From a virus, in the IMG/VR virus record IMGVR_UViG_3300037502_002379, positions 1 through 64,000 of that record: a stretch of DNA of 64,000 nt; one strand, written 5' to 3'. The translations under genes were made by a program, and so were the position numbers. This document shows positions 52,377 to 61,112 of this stretch, piece after piece. The number at the start of each line of letters is the position of its first letter. Positions within the stretch are counted from its first letter, which is position 1. Under the pieces are notes generated by a model. The model saw only the letters and a list, made by a program, of their open reading frames with translations, did no database searches and was not told where the DNA came from.

Positions 52377-53456
52377 TTAATCTGCTAAAAGTGAAATGTG
52401 TTCTTGCCAATATTGTCGAGGTCTTATATTTATCAAATATAAGTTTGTAGCCTTTTTACAACATGCAACATAGTCTTTTGTTAAAGTGGTATGCTTATGC
52501 AGTCTATCTACATACTCCCCTCTTACACTTAGCCTATGCTTGTACACTCTATTTGTAGCCTTAACGGGTAGTTGACCATGAATAACCACATTGAACTCAT
52601 ACGGCTCATGCTCGAATACAATCTCGAAATCTTGGTCGGTTTGGTGGCGTAACTGATTTACGTCAAATCCTTCGGGTACGATAAAAGTAATAAACGGGCG
52701 TGTGCATACGTCAAAATCATGTCGCCATATTGTACGCGGCTCTGTCCAACTTGAACCCGATAGGTGCGTAACGTAATCGGCTACATTAAACCCGTCAACC
52801 TTATAACCTAAATCTTGCGCTGCCATCATAGACAACACACAAGGCGAACCGTCATTGCAGAATATCGCAGGGTGGTAATGTCCGTTTACCAACTTAACTT
52901 GTACGTTCTGCAACTGCAAGTATATGTCGCGGTTGTAAAACGAGAATGAAGGGTGCGCGTATGGCAATACATCGGTTTCATCCAATGGTGCGCCATTTGC
53001 ATAGTTTTTTCTTGAAGTCAGCATCAGCGTTCCATAGCCGAACATATCGTCTGTTAATTGTGATATGGCTTGTTCTAAAAACCCACCGCGCTCAATGATA
53101 ACATCGCTATCCATTGCCAACACCCACTTTGTCGTAATGTGTTCGGTTATGGCTTTGTGCATGGTTATACCATGACTTGTTTTGCCGCCACTTGGGTTAG
53201 GTTTTGTCCACACACACAAGTTGCTGTGCTTGGTCTGCATAAACGCCAAATACTCCGAACTATCGTCTTGGCTATCACCGTCCACAACCAATACGGGAAT
53301 GTCGGGGTAAAATCGAAACAGACTTTCAAGGCACAATTGAATAAGGTCTTTTGTTTTACGTTGGCATATTAGCACCGTTACGTTCTTTTTCGCCCATTCT
53401 TCTTTGTGCTTTTGCGTGTTAATTCCGTATGGTCTGTCTAATTGTGTTTCAATCAT
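52377..53456 (-). CDS. Glycosyltransferase family 2-like
   Basis: 359 residues with a GT-A fold: NVTVLICQRKTKDLIQLCLE, VLVVDGDSQDDSSEYL and the DxD motif VLAMDSDVIIE (about 113-117). The C-terminal part holds a long acceptor-binding region (CNDGSPCVLSMMAAQDL). It may decorate virion proteins or the host surface; crAss-like phages do not normally have it between portal and terminase. A half attC-like site lies 44 bases upstream of the ATG. Confidence 0.7.
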   Translation of the reverse strand: MIETQLDRPYGINTQKHKEEWAKKNVTVLICQRKTKDLIQLCLESLFRFYPDIPVLVVDGDSQDDSSEYLAFMQTKHSNLCVWTKPNPSGGKTSHGITMHKAITEHITTKWVLAMDSDVIIERGGFLEQAISQLTDDMFGYGTLMLTSRKNYANGAPLDETDVLPYAHPSFSFYNRDIYLQLQNVQVKLVNGHYHPAIFCNDGSPCVLSMMAAQDLGYKVDGFNVADYVTHLSGSSWTEPRTIWRHDFDVCTRPFITFIVPEGFDVNQLRHQTDQDFEIVFEHEPYEFNVVIHGQLPVKATNRVYKHRLSVRGEYVDRLHKHTTLTKDYVACCKKATNLYLINIRPRQYWQEHISLLAD

Positions 53457-53499
53457 GGTTTATGTTGTTGATTATCAATATACATTCGCAAAGTATCAT

Positions 53500-53508
53500 G
53501 TTATACGC
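53500..53508 (-). repeat. attC half-site of the adenine-type methyltransferase cassette
   Basis: - strand GCGTATAAC is the exact complement of GTTATACGC, the box of site F at 54289-54297 that opens the methyltransferase cassette. It is followed by a stretch that also occurs after the half-site at 56081. The rest of the attC stem is absent. Confidence 0.55.
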
Positions 53509-53576
53509 AAGGGCTACATTCCGTCTCCGTTTGACAATTTCGTGTTCAAAAAAAAACAAAAAATTTCCCCACGCTT

Positions 53577-54233
53577 CTAAAATAATGTAGTTTGCATTTG
53601 TTCATTCTCTAATCGTTTTAATCCTGCCAAATAATATTCCTCTACTAATTCACACCCAACAAGGCTAAACTTCTCCCTATGGCAAGCAATCGCAATCGAA
53701 GCACTTCCCAAGTGAGTATCTAAAATCAAATCGCCTTCCTTTGCATAGTTTTGTAATATCCATTGGTATAGTTGTATTGGCTTTTCTGTCGGGTGTATGC
53801 GTTCTTGCTTGTTGCCCATATTTTGCTGTATAAATCCGTGCCAAGTCCATTTAAAAGTCCTTACAGCAGTATCAAAAGAAGTCCAAGCAAGTTCAGCATC
53901 AGCAAAATATCCGCCTACTTTGTTTTTATCCCAAACAAGCCAACAACTACTATTTTTATTTATCCGTTCAATAAAGTGGTTTGCCCCCCAAATGATTTGA
54001 TTTTTAGATACTCTCATTAGTTCGTCAAAATAAGCCTTGTCAGGTGCTTTTTTATCCCAATCGTATTTAGTGTATTGCTTTGCCTTTCCTGCTCCGTCAA
54101 TACCTATTTTACCGCCATCCATATCAATTCCGTATGGTGGGTCAACTATTGCTAAATCAAAATGTTTGTCAGGGTATTTAGCCATAAGTTCCATATTGTC
54201 GCAATTAAATAATTCTATTTTCCCTTCGCTCAT
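53577..54233 (-). CDS. DNA methyltransferase (N6-adenine or N4-cytosine type)
   Basis: 218 residues. Motif IV DPPYG is at 31-35 (LAIVDPPYGIDM); the FxGxG-type cofactor region is represented by LILDTHLGSASIAIACHREK near residue 175. The order (DPPY first, cofactor site last) is the beta class. It should methylate phage DNA against restriction. The cassette is bounded by GTTATACGC and GCGTATAAC. The sequence motif cannot tell adenine from cytosine. Confidence 0.85.
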   Translation of the reverse strand: MSEGKIELFNCDNMELMAKYPDKHFDLAIVDPPYGIDMDGGKIGIDGAGKAKQYTKYDWDKKAPDKAYFDELMRVSKNQIIWGANHFIERINKNSSCWLVWDKNKVGGYFADAELAWTSFDTAVRTFKWTWHGFIQQNMGNKQERIHPTEKPIQLYQWILQNYAKEGDLILDTHLGSASIAIACHREKFSLVGCELVEEYYLAGLKRLENEQMQTTLF

Positions 54234-54288
54234 TTTTTGTTTTTTTTGTTTGTGCTACTAATTAAGTTCCTACTAAATAACCGCCCCA

Positions 54289-54367
54289 GCGTATAACACG
54301 GGTTTGGCGCAATTTTCCCAACGCACAAGCCGACACACAACTGCGCCAAGCCCGAAAACGTTATCTC
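54289..54367 (-). repeat. attC-like site F
   Basis: The - strand boxes are GAGATAAC (its TAA is the stop of the epimerase gene) and GTTATACGC. The stem CGGGCTTGGCGCA pairs with TGCGCCAAACCCG, 12 of 13. Compact, about 79 bp. The opening box matches the far end of the downstream methyltransferase cassette (53500-53508) nine of nine. Confidence 0.75.
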
Positions 54368-55272
54368 ATTTCAGTTAAATACCAATCAATCGTTTTTTGC
54401 AGCCCTTGTTCAAATGTATGCTTTGACTTCCATCCTAATTCGGTCTGAATTTTAATGCTGTCAATCGAGCGCCTGTCAATGTTGTCAATGCTGCGTTTTG
54501 CAATATGTTCTTGCGATACAAATTTTTCTAAAAGAGTTTGTAATAAAGCCACTATATGCACAACGCTTAATTCTTGCATCGCTGATACATTGTATATTCC
54601 AATTGCTTTCTTCTCTATTGCTAATACTACGGCATCACACACATCTTCTACATAGGTGAAATCGCGTGTTTGTCTGCCACTTCCAATTATTTCAACATCT
54701 TCACCAACTACTGCTTTGTGTACCATCTTCCCAATCACTCCGCAATACGGGTTTGTGTGGCGCTGATTGATACCGTACACATTTGACAAGCGCAATATAC
54801 AAGTGTTTTTTTCGTTCATAAAAATATGTTCTGCCAACCACTTTGTTTCTGCATAGATGTTTGTCAGTTTGATTGGCGCTGTTTCGGGTGTGGGTAGAAT
54901 ATCAGCATTGCCGTAAACGCTTGTTGTGCTGATATAAATAACGCGCTTACCTGCTTTTATCAACTTACCAAACACATCAACGGTTGAATGATAGTTATTG
55001 TCAATCGTTTCTTTTCGGTGAGTTTGAGCGTAGATAATATTGCTTGTGGCGCAATGAATAATTACATCGCAAGACATCATTTCTTCCAACTGTGTGTTAA
55101 AGTTGGCTATCTTCCAATCAACACTAACAAGCAAGTCCAATGACTTTAAATTCTCAATAGTGCCGAATGACAAATTATCGCAGCCGTACACACACCAACC
55201 TTCGTCAATCATTCGCTTGGCAATGTTTGACCCTACGAAGCCCATAAGACCTGTTATATAGCATTTTTTCAT
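54361..55272 (-). CDS. NAD-dependent sugar epimerase/dehydratase
   Basis: 303 residues, extended short-chain dehydrogenase. The Rossmann start KKCYITGLMGFVGSNIAK has a GxxGxxG-like loop; STTSVYGNADI and IYAETKWLAE contain the Ser/Tyr-Lys catalytic set (YAETK). It would convert a nucleotide sugar used by the adjacent glycosyltransferases. The stop codon is in the box of site F; the start overlaps the upstream glycosyltransferase gene by four bases. Confidence 0.8.
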   Translation of the reverse strand: MKKCYITGLMGFVGSNIAKRMIDEGWCVYGCDNLSFGTIENLKSLDLLVSVDWKIANFNTQLEEMMSCDVIIHCATSNIIYAQTHRKETIDNNYHSTVDVFGKLIKAGKRVIYISTTSVYGNADILPTPETAPIKLTNIYAETKWLAEHIFMNEKNTCILRLSNVYGINQRHTNPYCGVIGKMVHKAVVGEDVEIIGSGRQTRDFTYVEDVCDAVVLAIEKKAIGIYNVSAMQELSVVHIVALLQTLLEKFVSQEHIAKRSIDNIDRRSIDSIKIQTELGWKSKHTFEQGLQKTIDWYLTEMR

Positions 55273-56039
55273 GGCTTAACCCCTTTTACTTTAATCAAAT
55301 AATCAGCAAAACTTACTTGCTCTTTTGGCTTTTCAAACACCACATAGTTTTTCCATTCGCGGTACAAAGTGCTATTTTCGGTGTGTTCCACGTAGAAGTC
55401 TTTGAGTATGCACCATCCCCAACGCCCTGCCATTCTCTGATACGAAGCGTGTTCCAACCATCCGTATATGCTGTTACCTCCATTCGGTACGGGTACACCG
55501 CCTATCTCATTCAAAAAGTCCATGTTAAAGCCGCCTTGTGCCCAATTGCTGCAACCATTAACCGAATACACATCATGTCCGTATTTAACCTTGTGGTGCA
55601 GCAAACCACCGTTCTGTGCTAACTTCTCGTGCGCGTCCGTATTCAATGACACCCATGCCATTTTAGGCTGCGCTTCAAACACATCTGCAATAGCTTTAAC
55701 CCATCCTTTTGTTTTTGTGCGTTCATCGGGGTCGGCACAAATAACACAACCACTTTCAATTTGGCTGTGCATTATCACTTGATTCCAATTCTGACTAACG
55801 CCAATATTGTCAATCTTAACGTACTCCGAACCGAACTTTTTAGCAAGCCCTTGTAGTAATACGCTGTTTGTTTCTTGCGCTTCTGATACGCTTTTAGGCA
55901 ATCCGTCAAAAAATATAGGGAAGCCAACATCAGCGATAATGTGCTTATCAAACTGACCGCCACATTGCTCGTACAAGTCTTGCGTGGCTTTTTCTACTTC
56001 CGTAAATAGGTTAAAAGCTAATGTGTGAACTAATATCAT
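55269..56039 (-). CDS. Glycosyltransferase-like protein (256 aa)
   Basis: 256 residues with a GT-A-like core: ILVHTLAFNLFTEVEKAT, KIDNIGVSQNWNQVI and a DxD-like CADPDERTKTKG. The C-terminal GWCILKDFYVEHTENST contains a His that could bind metal. Its substrate is unknown. It shares a transcript with the epimerase, suggesting a dedicated sugar transfer. Confidence 0.65.
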   Translation of the reverse strand: MILVHTLAFNLFTEVEKATQDLYEQCGGQFDKHIIADVGFPIFFDGLPKSVSEAQETNSVLLQGLAKKFGSEYVKIDNIGVSQNWNQVIMHSQIESGCVICADPDERTKTKGWVKAIADVFEAQPKMAWVSLNTDAHEKLAQNGGLLHHKVKYGHDVYSVNGCSNWAQGGFNMDFLNEIGGVPVPNGGNSIYGWLEHASYQRMAGRWGWCILKDFYVEHTENSTLYREWKNYVVFEKPKEQVSFADYLIKVKGVKP

Positions 56040-56080
56040 TTATATGTAGTTGGTTTTAATTTGTATTTGCGAAGTGTCGT

Positions 56081-56090
56081 GTTATGTGGC
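56081..56090 (-). repeat. attC half-site after the 37-residue ORF
   Basis: - strand GCCACATAAC, one base after the ORF stop at 56092, complements the 5' box GTTATGTGCC at 56221-56230 in nine of ten positions. The following stretch (ACGACACTTCGC) resembles the one after the half-site at 53500. No full stem follows. Confidence 0.5.
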
Positions 56091-56091
56091 A

Positions 56092-56205
56092 TTAAGTAAA
56101 CCATTGAATATAATACCCATCAAAACCTTTTACTATTTTACCACATTTAATCCAACCTTCAAAAGGTTCATACTTCCAAGCATACCCGTTTTCTATCTGT
56201 ATCAT
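56092..56205 (-). CDS. Small cassette ORF (37 aa)
   Basis: 37 codons from ATG 56205. The peptide (MIQIENGYAWKYEPFEGW; then IKCGKIVKGFDGYYIQWFT) has alternating aromatic residues like an OB or SH3-like fragment. It fills a unit bounded by matched GTTATGTGCC/GCCACATAAC boxes, as in an integron cassette. Function unknown. Confidence 0.45.
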   Translation of the reverse strand: MIQIENGYAWKYEPFEGWIKCGKIVKGFDGYYIQWFT

Positions 56206-56220
56206 TTTTTAAATTTTAAC

Positions 56221-56275
56221 GGCACATAACAATGGTGTTGCATAATAACCCCATCAAGTGTCGTGGTTAATTTTA
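56221..56275 (-). repeat. Minimal attC-like site
   Basis: The - strand boxes AATTAAC and GTTATGTGCC enclose a short hairpin, ATGGGGTT/AACACCAT with a 7-base loop. At about 50 bp it is shorter than the others and its outer box is weak. It follows the 56314 glycosyltransferase gene after about 39 bases. Confidence 0.4.
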
Positions 56276-56313
56276 AGTTTATACTAAGAACTACTACACA
56301 AAGCCATAAGCCA

Positions 56314-57822
56314 TTAAACAAAATACGGTGTTTTTTCATAGTCAATAAATATGTTGCTCATTATGTTCATGTTGTGAACTTCTTTGCATAGCCACATCTC
56401 CGCTTCATGTCGGCTTTTCTGATTAAGCGTTTTAACAGACGGCAATCGGTTTATATGTTCAGCATACGCCCACCAAAAGTTACCGCTATAATGACGCGGA
56501 AAGCCGCTGCTTTCATCAATGTACTTCACTCCACAGCTATCATACCCGTCCGCAATTGCCTCTAAACACTTTTGCCACAATGTTAAATTAAAGTGGTTCA
56601 TGTATGCCCTCCAATGGCTTGCGCTGCTTAGTGTTACACCTTTAGTGTGTATGTAGCATATCGCATCTTCTCTGAAATGCTTGGCGTGGTTTTCAAGCAA
56701 TTCCAATGTGATAAATTCGTAACGCTCAATGTTTTCTGAATACGCGCCAATGTTAATCTTGTGGTACTTATTCAACATCTTATTCAAGCGCATCTTTTCG
56801 GCTTTGTTGCCAACACACCCGATTGTTATTTTATCCGCGTTGTCATACAAGCCGCTCATGTGAATGATTGCCAACTGTTCTTCAACCACGCGCTCCCAAT
56901 TACCCATTAGCGCGACATGGTAAAACACCGCTATGTTATGGTTGCCTTTTCGCTTCTTAGGTGTGGCAAGCGCGTTTTTAGGTCGGTAGAATGTTTTGTC
57001 ATTCATCCCTAACTTCTTAGCAAAGTATTCAGACCATTCGTTGTAGTATCTCACTACCCGTTGGCTTTCTACTTTACTCCCTGCAATAGATATTCCATAG
57101 TAATTATCAATGGTGTGGTGCAGCCCTTCAAAGTTTATAAATGGCAGATAGATTGGTATGTATGGCTTTGTTCTGTATGCAGATTTAGGAAGATAATGAG
57201 TTATTGTGTTTTTTGAACTCTGATTTGTTATTTTTAATATATCCCAATCATCATTACTTCTAAATTGAAGAATAGACATGGCTATATCAATGCACACTTC
57301 ATCGGGTATTTCCCCTCTAAAATAATTTACCTTAAACTTTTCATTCTTTATGTCAATGTAAATTTCTCTTGCCTTCTCAAATATAACATCCGACATTTTA
57401 CTGCCATCGCAATATATCCAACTTGTATTTTGGCGCACATATTCATTAAATCCGTACAACTTCTTTACCTCGTCATGGTTGCACCAATCGGGGTATTTTA
57501 TGCTTTTATGCAGCACAATTGCTTCAAACGGGTACAGCTTGGTATGGTCAATAGGTTTGGTTACAATCGTATCTGCATCTAAAAACAATATCGGTTTACC
57601 ATTTCCATACTCGTCAATGTGCAATTTGTTAATCATTGCCGTTTCCAAATCGGTTTCGCCAACATATATCGGGCTTACTATCTCCGTAAACAACTCTGCT
57701 TTTCTGCCTTGTACATCTTGGTCTGTAACCAACATTATATCGTGCTTGCCGTAAACGCTTGCAGCTAATGTGCAAGCCATGTTGAGGTAGCTTTCGCCAA
57801 CGGCTATTGTTAATATCTTCAT
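56314..57822 (-). CDS. Two-domain glycosyltransferase (502 aa)
   Basis: 502 residues. The N-terminal part is GT8/GT-A like (ILTIAVGESYLNMACTLAAS; DxD in LFLDADTIVTKP, about 78-84). The C-terminal half has NIAVFYHVALMGNWERVVEE, CYIHTKGVTLSSASHWRAYM and GFPRHYSGNFWWAYAEHI, a pattern seen in capsule/glycan-processing proteins. Both domains may act on one sugar chain. A -7 TACTTTTG lies at 57830-57837, eight bases before the ATG. Confidence 0.7.
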   Translation of the reverse strand: MKILTIAVGESYLNMACTLAASVYGKHDIMLVTDQDVQGRKAELFTEIVSPIYVGETDLETAMINKLHIDEYGNGKPILFLDADTIVTKPIDHTKLYPFEAIVLHKSIKYPDWCNHDEVKKLYGFNEYVRQNTSWIYCDGSKMSDVIFEKAREIYIDIKNEKFKVNYFRGEIPDEVCIDIAMSILQFRSNDDWDILKITNQSSKNTITHYLPKSAYRTKPYIPIYLPFINFEGLHHTIDNYYGISIAGSKVESQRVVRYYNEWSEYFAKKLGMNDKTFYRPKNALATPKKRKGNHNIAVFYHVALMGNWERVVEEQLAIIHMSGLYDNADKITIGCVGNKAEKMRLNKMLNKYHKINIGAYSENIERYEFITLELLENHAKHFREDAICYIHTKGVTLSSASHWRAYMNHFNLTLWQKCLEAIADGYDSCGVKYIDESSGFPRHYSGNFWWAYAEHINRLPSVKTLNQKSRHEAEMWLCKEVHNMNIMSNIFIDYEKTPYFV

Positions 57823-57870
57823 TGGGCTACAAAAGTATATTTGTTATTCAATCTGTATTGACAATAAAAG

Positions 57871-60033
57871 TTAATATATCTGCGGCTTGTACGTTGGAAA
57901 ATCGGGCTGCTTGTCTTTTTGTACGGGTCGAACTTGAACAATAGGCTTTTTCGTAATCATATTGGCATTTATCCTTGCCAATGCAGCACCAACAAAGGCA
58001 TCATACGGCTGCAAATCTTCGTACTCCACCTCTTTCAACTGATTAAGCAATCTTGTAAACTTGCAATGGTCAACACAATAGTTCACATACCAATCCATTT
58101 CGTTGAACATCTTACCTTTGAGCGCTTCGTTTCCTGCGTTGTAAACACCGGGCGTTGATTTTTCTTCCACATACACACGCTTGCTATCTCTCTTTGCTTG
58201 CAGTTCGTATTTTAAAAATCCTTCATAACCCCTTTCCAAAAAGTATTTCAGATATGCTTCGGTAGCGTTTTTCTCTATGTACGCCTTGCTATTGGTGTAC
58301 ACACATTGCAGTATAATGTCCTCAAAAAATTCTTCTTGGCTTAGTGGTCGGTTAATGTACTCTATGGTAAAATCGTCCGTCAGCCAATCTTCGTGTTCTT
58401 TGCCTTTGTCAACTTCTTCGTTGTACTCTGTCCATGTGTATATCGCACCCATTGAGCCTTTCGCGTCTATGGTCTTGGCAAATCGGTAAGGGTCAACTCC
58501 TGTATAGTTGCCATTGTGTTCGGGGTGTCTTTGCTGTCCTTTCCACCGCCACTTGTTTGACTTGTCTTGCGACTGCAAATAGCCTACCAACCACCTTCCG
58601 TTATCGTCCTCTCTGAATATGACTGTGGTATCAGGTTTGTTATCCAACCACTCGAAATTGCCGCGCCTTAGTATGTACGGACTTCCGAACACAAACTTTT
58701 CCAACTGCGCTTCAATCTTTGACAAATTGAAATGACAGCTTTTAAATGAAGATATAAACCCTTCGCGTATGGTTACGGGGTGCTTACGGGTGTATGCTAT
58801 CCTTTGCCAACTATCTTTTATCTCTTGCTTTTCAAGTTCAATCTTTTCCTTGCCGCCAATATGTGATAGTCTTTTTGCAATGTCGTCTGTATAGCCTTTT
58901 TTCTTGTAGAAACCATACAGATACTTTTGCTGTTGTTCTGTTGGGGTGTTTACAATACTATCTCCATAAGCATCGGTTATCAGCGCTTCATAAGCAGGTA
59001 TAAAGTACGGCACTAATCCGCTTACTGTTTCGCCTAACTCATTTAGATTTTTAGTGTTGCTGTTATCCCATATCAACTTGTACTCCATACCGCCATTTCT
59101 CTCTAACTCCTCAATGGTTGTAATTAGGTGTGCTTTGCCATTACTTGTTCGCAAGGCATATTTTAATCTATCCCACAATTTAACAACAGATACATTAGTA
59201 TATTTACCCGGTTCATCAACCGTAACCCTGTGCAATGTTTCACTATCATAAGAAGCTGATGTTAATGCTTTTATGTCAATCTTACTTTCAAGAGGTTCTT
59301 CATCATAATTAAAATCAGCATCAGCACCTTTTTTACTAGGATAAGTAAAGTTGATTTCTTCCTTTGGTGCGGTGTTACCATCAAATATCGGCTGAAAAAA
59401 CCATACTAACTTTCTTCTAGGAAGGGTAATATATTTTCTAAAAAACTCCCTAGCCGATATTTCGTCTTTTGATAAAATCCCACAATGGCAACTTGCGGTT
59501 CGAGTAACATATTCCAATTCCTCACCACCTGCCATAGATGATTTTCCTACCTGCCTTGTGGTGAACATCAGACTGCCCCATACAGAAGGATTGTTGCACA
59601 CCACAAAGTTCCTAAACCAAAAGTATTTTAAATTATACACCCTAAAATCGGGTAACTGCCCATGCGGTAGGTAGTAGAAATTCAAATACCACCAAAAATT
59701 GCCCGGTATGTAGTAAGGCTTTCCGTTGATAAACTGCCATTCACCCTCCGCCCGTTTACGCCAACACATCCGTACAAACTGCGCTATTTCGGGGTTCTTT
59801 TGGCATATCGCCCTCGCTTCATCCCTTGTTACCAAATTCAGCTTTCTTACGTTTGGCGGTATGTATAATCGCTTAAAAAACTGTTGTTCTTTCGGCAGCT
59901 TAAAATTGGTGATGTCCTCCATTTTCGGAGGTTCGGGCAAGTCAATATAATACGGATTGATGTCTTGAATACCATCAAGTAAAACAATAAACCTTTCGGG
60001 TTCTTCTAAGTGCGCGTATTTAGGTAGTAGCAT
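57871..60033 (-). CDS. Terminase large subunit
   Basis: 720 residues. ATPase with Walker A TTRQVGKS (158-165) and Walker B VTVDEPGKY (D273, E274); the nuclease part begins at GVDPYRFAKT (512-521) with a catalytic Asp. Size and N-terminus match crAss-like terminases. It translocates and cuts phage DNA at the portal. Its ATG overlaps the upstream RusA-like gene by 14 bases. No small terminase is recognised nearby; the 61113 gene is one candidate. Confidence 0.85.
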   Translation of the reverse strand: MLLPKYAHLEEPERFIVLLDGIQDINPYYIDLPEPPKMEDITNFKLPKEQQFFKRLYIPPNVRKLNLVTRDEARAICQKNPEIAQFVRMCWRKRAEGEWQFINGKPYYIPGNFWWYLNFYYLPHGQLPDFRVYNLKYFWFRNFVVCNNPSVWGSLMFTTRQVGKSSMAGGEELEYVTRTASCHCGILSKDEISAREFFRKYITLPRRKLVWFFQPIFDGNTAPKEEINFTYPSKKGADADFNYDEEPLESKIDIKALTSASYDSETLHRVTVDEPGKYTNVSVVKLWDRLKYALRTSNGKAHLITTIEELERNGGMEYKLIWDNSNTKNLNELGETVSGLVPYFIPAYEALITDAYGDSIVNTPTEQQQKYLYGFYKKKGYTDDIAKRLSHIGGKEKIELEKQEIKDSWQRIAYTRKHPVTIREGFISSFKSCHFNLSKIEAQLEKFVFGSPYILRRGNFEWLDNKPDTTVIFREDDNGRWLVGYLQSQDKSNKWRWKGQQRHPEHNGNYTGVDPYRFAKTIDAKGSMGAIYTWTEYNEEVDKGKEHEDWLTDDFTIEYINRPLSQEEFFEDIILQCVYTNSKAYIEKNATEAYLKYFLERGYEGFLKYELQAKRDSKRVYVEEKSTPGVYNAGNEALKGKMFNEMDWYVNYCVDHCKFTRLLNQLKEVEYEDLQPYDAFVGAALARINANMITKKPIVQVRPVQKDKQPDFPTYKPQIY

Positions 60034-60460
60034 TTAGCTGATATACTCTTAGTTCAATTCGTGGTTTATTGCCGTAGATTTTCTTGCTTGCAACCTCACA
60101 TATACGCGAATCATTGACAAACACAATCCCTTCCAAAGCATCAAAAACGCCTTTCATCAAGTTATCATGTAAGTCAGGCTTCGTGTCTTTATAGAATATC
60201 GCCCCTTCTTTAATCGCTTGCTTCTGCTTCTTAGTAAATGTTTCTTTTATCGGAAACACAAATAAAACTTCAACCCCTATCGGTTCGTCAAACGGCTTGA
60301 AACACATCGGCAACTGACTTTTAACATCGTATGCTATGTTGCGTTCATTTTCTACCACTTCTTTCTTCTGAAAGGAAAATACCTTGTTGCCTTTAGCGTA
60401 GAATCGTGCTGATTGTTTCGGCTTTGGCGTTCCTAATATCGTTAGTTTTAGTTCGCGCAT
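60020..60460 (-). CDS. RusA-like Holliday junction resolvase
   Basis: 146 residues. KLTILGTPKPKQSARFYAKG, KDTKPDLHDNLMKGVFDALE and GIVFVNDSRICEV are RusA landmarks, with the catalytic acids in KPDLHDN and VNDSR. It resolves branched replication products before packaging, which fits its place directly upstream of the terminase. Confidence 0.85.
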   Translation of the reverse strand: MRELKLTILGTPKPKQSARFYAKGNKVFSFQKKEVVENERNIAYDVKSQLPMCFKPFDEPIGVEVLFVFPIKETFTKKQKQAIKEGAIFYKDTKPDLHDNLMKGVFDALEGIVFVNDSRICEVASKKIYGNKPRIELRVYQLNATT

Positions 60461-61065
60461 AATCCGATAATATGGTCAACATTCACATACACGTATTTTT
60501 CTTTCAGCGTTCTTTCCAATGACGCTTCAACGTACCTTTCGCAAGCAGTATCTAATACCACCGTACTGCCAACGGGTACATCAAAGCCATTAGGAGCATA
60601 GTGTATAACCGCCCGTTTATGCTTTTTGTGGTCTTTTTTAAGTTCTGCTACAATCAATCCGCTTTCGGTTTTTTTGCCGCTTATGTTGCCGTAACCCTCA
60701 ACAAACTCTGTTTCCTTATCCTCGTCCATAACACATAGCACCCATGTAGGGTTCATCGTTATGTTGTGGTCTTTATCCATGTAGAAATACACATCCTCCT
60801 CCAATATCTTCATGTATCGCATACCCTCATGTGTAAACAGCGCCTTGCCGTTTTGCTCTGACTGCGCGTTCCTAAAACACATCTGATGAAAATAGGCTAT
60901 CTTGCCTTTGTGTTCGCCCTCTGCCACCTCTGCAAATCTTGCGTTGGTGTACATATCATCGTGGATAACGGGCAAGTAAATCTTAACACCCCCTGCTTCG
61001 TAATAGCCCCTTTCGTCCAATGTTTCGGGCAGCAGTAATAATACACTTCCTTTTGTAGTTCTCAT
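60448..61065 (-). CDS. Unknown protein with possible GroES-like C-terminus (205 aa)
   Basis: 205 residues, beta-rich. The C-terminal part (VIHYAPNGFDVPVGSTVVLD, then ERYVEASLERTLKEKYVYVN) has the shape of co-chaperonin GroES/gp31-like proteins, with a VYVNVDHIIGL ending. If correct it could aid capsid folding through host GroEL. The homology is weak and needs a structure-based test. Its promoter TATCTTTG is at 61090-61097. Confidence 0.45.
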   Translation of the reverse strand: MRTTKGSVLLLLPETLDERGYYEAGGVKIYLPVIHDDMYTNARFAEVAEGEHKGKIAYFHQMCFRNAQSEQNGKALFTHEGMRYMKILEEDVYFYMDKDHNITMNPTWVLCVMDEDKETEFVEGYGNISGKKTESGLIVAELKKDHKKHKRAVIHYAPNGFDVPVGSTVVLDTACERYVEASLERTLKEKYVYVNVDHIIGLCAN

Positions 61066-61079
61066 TACGGTTAATTAGT

Positions 61080-61097
61080 TAATTTTGCGCAAAGATA
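61080..61097. promoter_or_regulatory. Overlapping divergent promoters
   Basis: TAATTTTG on the + strand (61080-61087) and TATCTTTG on the - strand (61090-61097) are joined by GC, so the palindrome-like TAATTTTGCGCAAAGATA holds two opposed -7 elements. RNA polymerases on the two would exclude each other, making the + gene 61113 and the - gene 60448 mutually exclusive in the short term. Confidence 0.55.
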
Positions 61098-61112
61098 ATT
61101 AACTTCATTAAC

